Assembly (NCBI GenBank): GCA_029564115.1 | Contig: JAKQQP010000288.1 | Span: 1 to 8,057 of the forward strand | From: Candidatus Rifleibacteriota bacterium | Lineage (GTDB): Bacteria > Riflebacteria > Ozemobacteria > Ozemobacterales > Ozemobacteraceae | Length of the DNA: 8,057 nucleotides | Reading direction: 5' to 3' | Shown here: piece by piece, positions 6,091 through 8,057 of the stretch | Layout: every line of letters starts with the position of its first letter | Position numbering within the stretch: position 1 is the first letter of the stretch | Notes under the pieces: model-generated | Database searches by the model: none | Seen by the model: the letters and a program-made list of their open reading frames with translations, nothing else | Told to the model about the DNA's origin: nothing | Program-made: the position numbers and the translations under genes

Positions 6091-8057
6091 ATGATTTACC
6101 TTGACCTGATCTTGAACCTGACCTTGCTGATTGCACTGACCATAGTATCTGATTTTATCGAAAAGCGCTGGAACCGTCATTCGCAGCCGGGTCAGATTCT
6201 TCAGGGTGTTTTGTTTGGCGCGGCTGCGGTACTCGGCATGCTGAAGCCATTCAACCTTGCTCCGGGCCTGATTTTCGACGGGCGTTCAATCATGGTCAGC
6301 CTGTGTGGTCTTTTTTTTGGCATCGTTTCGGGCACGATTGCGGCTATATTACCAATTCTCTGCAGAATCAGTTTTGGTGGAAGCGGCGCTGTTACTGGCA
6401 GCATTGTAATCGTTTCCTCTCTGTTAATCGGAGTTATCGTGCATTATCGCGTCAAACCCCACTTAACTCCGCCAAGATCGCTGTTTCTTTACCTTTTCGG
6501 AGTTGCCGTTCACGTGGTGATGCTGGCTTTTATGTTCACTCTGCCTGGTGGTGCCGGTTCTGAAGTTTTTTTCAAAATTGCCATGCCGGTATTGCTGCTT
6601 TACCCGCTGGCCACCATTCTTGCCGGGAAACTTCTCTCAGATCAGATAATAACGGCAAAAACCCTGGTTGACCTGCAGGTAACCACGGAAAATCTCAGTA
6701 ACACCCTGAAATCTGTTCAGGAAAGCGAAATAATGTTCAAAGACCTTTTTCATCGCCATTCGGCGGTCAAGATAATTGTCAACCCGGCAGACAAGTGCAT
6801 TGTTGACGCCAACAAGGCGGCTACAGACTATTATGGCTGGTCTCAAGAACAGCTGTTAAAAATGAAAATGACCGATATCAATACTTTGCCGGTTGATGAA
6901 ACCAACAAGGTTCTGGAAAAAATTGCGGCTTCCCAAAAGAGCAATCTAGAAATGAAACATCGCCGGGCTGACGGCTCAATTCGTGACGTCGAGGTTTTCA
7001 GCAGTATTATCGAAGTTAAAGGGCAAAAACTGCTGCACAATATCGTTCATGACATAACTGAAAAAAAACAGGCAGAATTGCAGCAGATTCGGCTGCTTTC
7101 GGCCATAGAGCAGGCCGGGGAAATAATCCTGATCACCGACGAACAGGGTCATATCGAGTATGTCAACCCGGCTTTCGAAAAGATAACCGGTTATACGAAA
7201 GATGAGGTTCTGGGCAAAAATCCCGATATGTTCCGTGCAAGACTGCTGCCCGAAGAGTTTTACAAAAACATGTGGAACACAATCAATGCGGGAAAAATCT
7301 TTCAGGGGCGTCTGATAAACAAAAACAAAAAAGGCGAGCATTACACGGTCGACACAACGATATCGCCCGTTTTCGGTGAAAATGGCAAAATTACCAATTT
7401 CGTCGGAATTCAACACGATGTGACCAGTTATCTCAAGCTTGAAGAACAGTATTTTCAATCGCAGAAACTCGAGTCAATCGGTCGCCTGGCTGGAGGCGTC
7501 GCCCACGATTACAACAATATGCTCAGCGTTATAATCGGCAACGTTGAGATAGCATTAAGCAAGATTCAGCCCTCAAACCCTCTGAAAAGCGAACTTAACG
7601 AGATACTTGCCGCCGCCAGACGTTCCACAGAAATAACGAAACAACTGCTCGCTTTTGCCCGCAAACAGACGATCAGCCCTGTAATTATCGATGTCAATAC
7701 AGCTGTCGAGAGTATACTCAAGATGCTTCGTCACCTGATCGGCGAAAACATCGAACTGTCATGGCACCCCACCGAACATCTTCCCCCCATCAAAATCGAC
7801 ACTACTCAATTCGAGCAGGTTCTGGCCAACCTGTGCATCAATGCCCGTGATGCCATAAGTGACACCGGAAAAGTGACCATCGAAACCCAGGCTCTAAACA
7901 TCGCTGCTGACGACGATAGAAACAGCCATGGTCTGTTGCCGGGAACGTTTGTAATGATGGCCGTGAGCGACAATGGCTGCGGCATGGATGCCGAGACCAG
8001 AAAGAATGTTTTCGAGCCCTTTTTTACTACCAAAAGCAAAGAACAGGGTACTGGCCT
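6091..8057 (+). CDS. Membrane sensor histidine kinase, 5TMR-LYT/PAS/PAS/HisKA/HATPase (3' end cut off)
   Basis: The reading frame is open from ATG 6091 to the window edge: 655 codons with no stop, so the gene is partial. GAGGA at 6079-6083 is 7 bases before the start. Residues about 1-181 hold roughly six membrane segments and match the 5TMR-LYT sensor of LytS/YhcK-type proteins, with LAPGLIFDGRS (56-66), CGLFFGIVSG (72-81) and CRISFGGSGAVTG (91-103). A probable coiled linker (about 182-212) leads to PAS 1 (about 213-325) and PAS 2 (about 333-448, with ITDEQGHIEYVNPAFEKITGY). HisKA follows with GRLAGGVAHDYNNML, where H472 is the phospho-acceptor. The ATPase domain shows the N-box NLCINARDA (580-588), DNGCGMD (627-633) and FEPFFTTK (641-648). 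The sequence stops at GTG of the last glycine box. The H-box style is that of hybrid kinases, so a receiver domain may follow off-window. The ligand is unknown. Confidence 0.93.
   Translation, partial: MIYLDLILNLTLLIALTIVSDFIEKRWNRHSQPGQILQGVLFGAAAVLGMLKPFNLAPGLIFDGRSIMVSLCGLFFGIVSGTIAAILPILCRISFGGSGAVTGSIVIVSSLLIGVIVHYRVKPHLTPPRSLFLYLFGVAVHVVMLAFMFTLPGGAGSEVFFKIAMPVLLLYPLATILAGKLLSDQIITAKTLVDLQVTTENLSNTLKSVQESEIMFKDLFHRHSAVKIIVNPADKCIVDANKAATDYYGWSQEQLLKMKMTDINTLPVDETNKVLEKIAASQKSNLEMKHRRADGSIRDVEVFSSIIEVKGQKLLHNIVHDITEKKQAELQQIRLLSAIEQAGEIILITDEQGHIEYVNPAFEKITGYTKDEVLGKNPDMFRARLLPEEFYKNMWNTINAGKIFQGRLINKNKKGEHYTVDTTISPVFGENGKITNFVGIQHDVTSYLKLEEQYFQSQKLESIGRLAGGVAHDYNNMLSVIIGNVEIALSKIQPSNPLKSELNEILAAARRSTEITKQLLAFARKQTISPVIIDVNTAVESILKMLRHLIGENIELSWHPTEHLPPIKIDTTQFEQVLANLCINARDAISDTGKVTIETQALNIAADDDRNSHGLLPGTFVMMAVSDNGCGMDAETRKNVFEPFFTTKSKEQGTG

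Noticed and set aside
6201..7458. Several minus-strand and one plus-strand short frames over the kinase region
   Set aside because: The + strand frame from 6091 is open to the window edge with a clear sensor-PAS-kinase order, so the others are shadows.

Overview
This is a bacterial window, most likely from a Gram-negative with an inner and outer membrane. The main reason is a large gene for lysophospholipid import and re-acylation (LplT plus Aas), a pathway known from diderm bacteria. The phylum cannot be settled from this sequence. The dispersed inverted repeat at 1593-1663 resembles a family found in many unrelated, often environmental, genomes.

Layout, all genes on the + strand. (1) 1-635: the distal end of a CRISPR array, with nine repeats and eight complete spacers. 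The ATTGAAA(G/C) repeat end and the cluster of repeat variants at the right edge place the leader, and probably any cas genes, to the left of the window. (2) 760-1466: a compact type II toxin-antitoxin operon. A good sigma-70-like promoter has its -10 box inside a perfect palindrome, followed by a ribbon-helix-helix antitoxin and an overlapping PIN-domain (VapC-type) toxin. (3) 1467-1733: a gene-free spacer with weak stem-loops and one MITE-like inverted repeat. (4) 1734-2354: a Uma2/DUF820 PD-(D/E)XK nuclease-like protein. (5) 2355-2547: a short spacer with a possible 17-codon ORF. (6) 2548-5976: one 1142-residue protein joining an LplT-like transporter, a PlsC-type acyltransferase and an acyl-ACP synthetase, i.e. 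an all-in-one LplT-Aas. (7) 6091-8057: a sensor histidine kinase with a 5TMR-LYT-type membrane sensor, two PAS domains and HisKA/HATPase domains. It runs off the right edge, so it has no stop codon here.

The window has two parts. The left part (CRISPR end, toxin-antitoxin, dispersed repeat) is accessory DNA: a 60-base sample inside the antitoxin gene is about 37% GC. The right part looks like chromosomal backbone: a 60-base sample inside aas is about 58% GC. The Uma2 gene lies at the junction but has backbone-like base use. Functionally, the fused LplT-Aas would import lysophospholipid and re-acylate it in one polypeptide. The downstream kinase has a membrane sensor of the LytS type, but a regulatory link to membrane lipids is only a guess from adjacency.

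No clearly new system was found. The points most worth checking are the stepwise repeat variation at the CRISPR end, the toxin-antitoxin unit next to it, the three-in-one Aas, and the asymmetric dispersed repeat.
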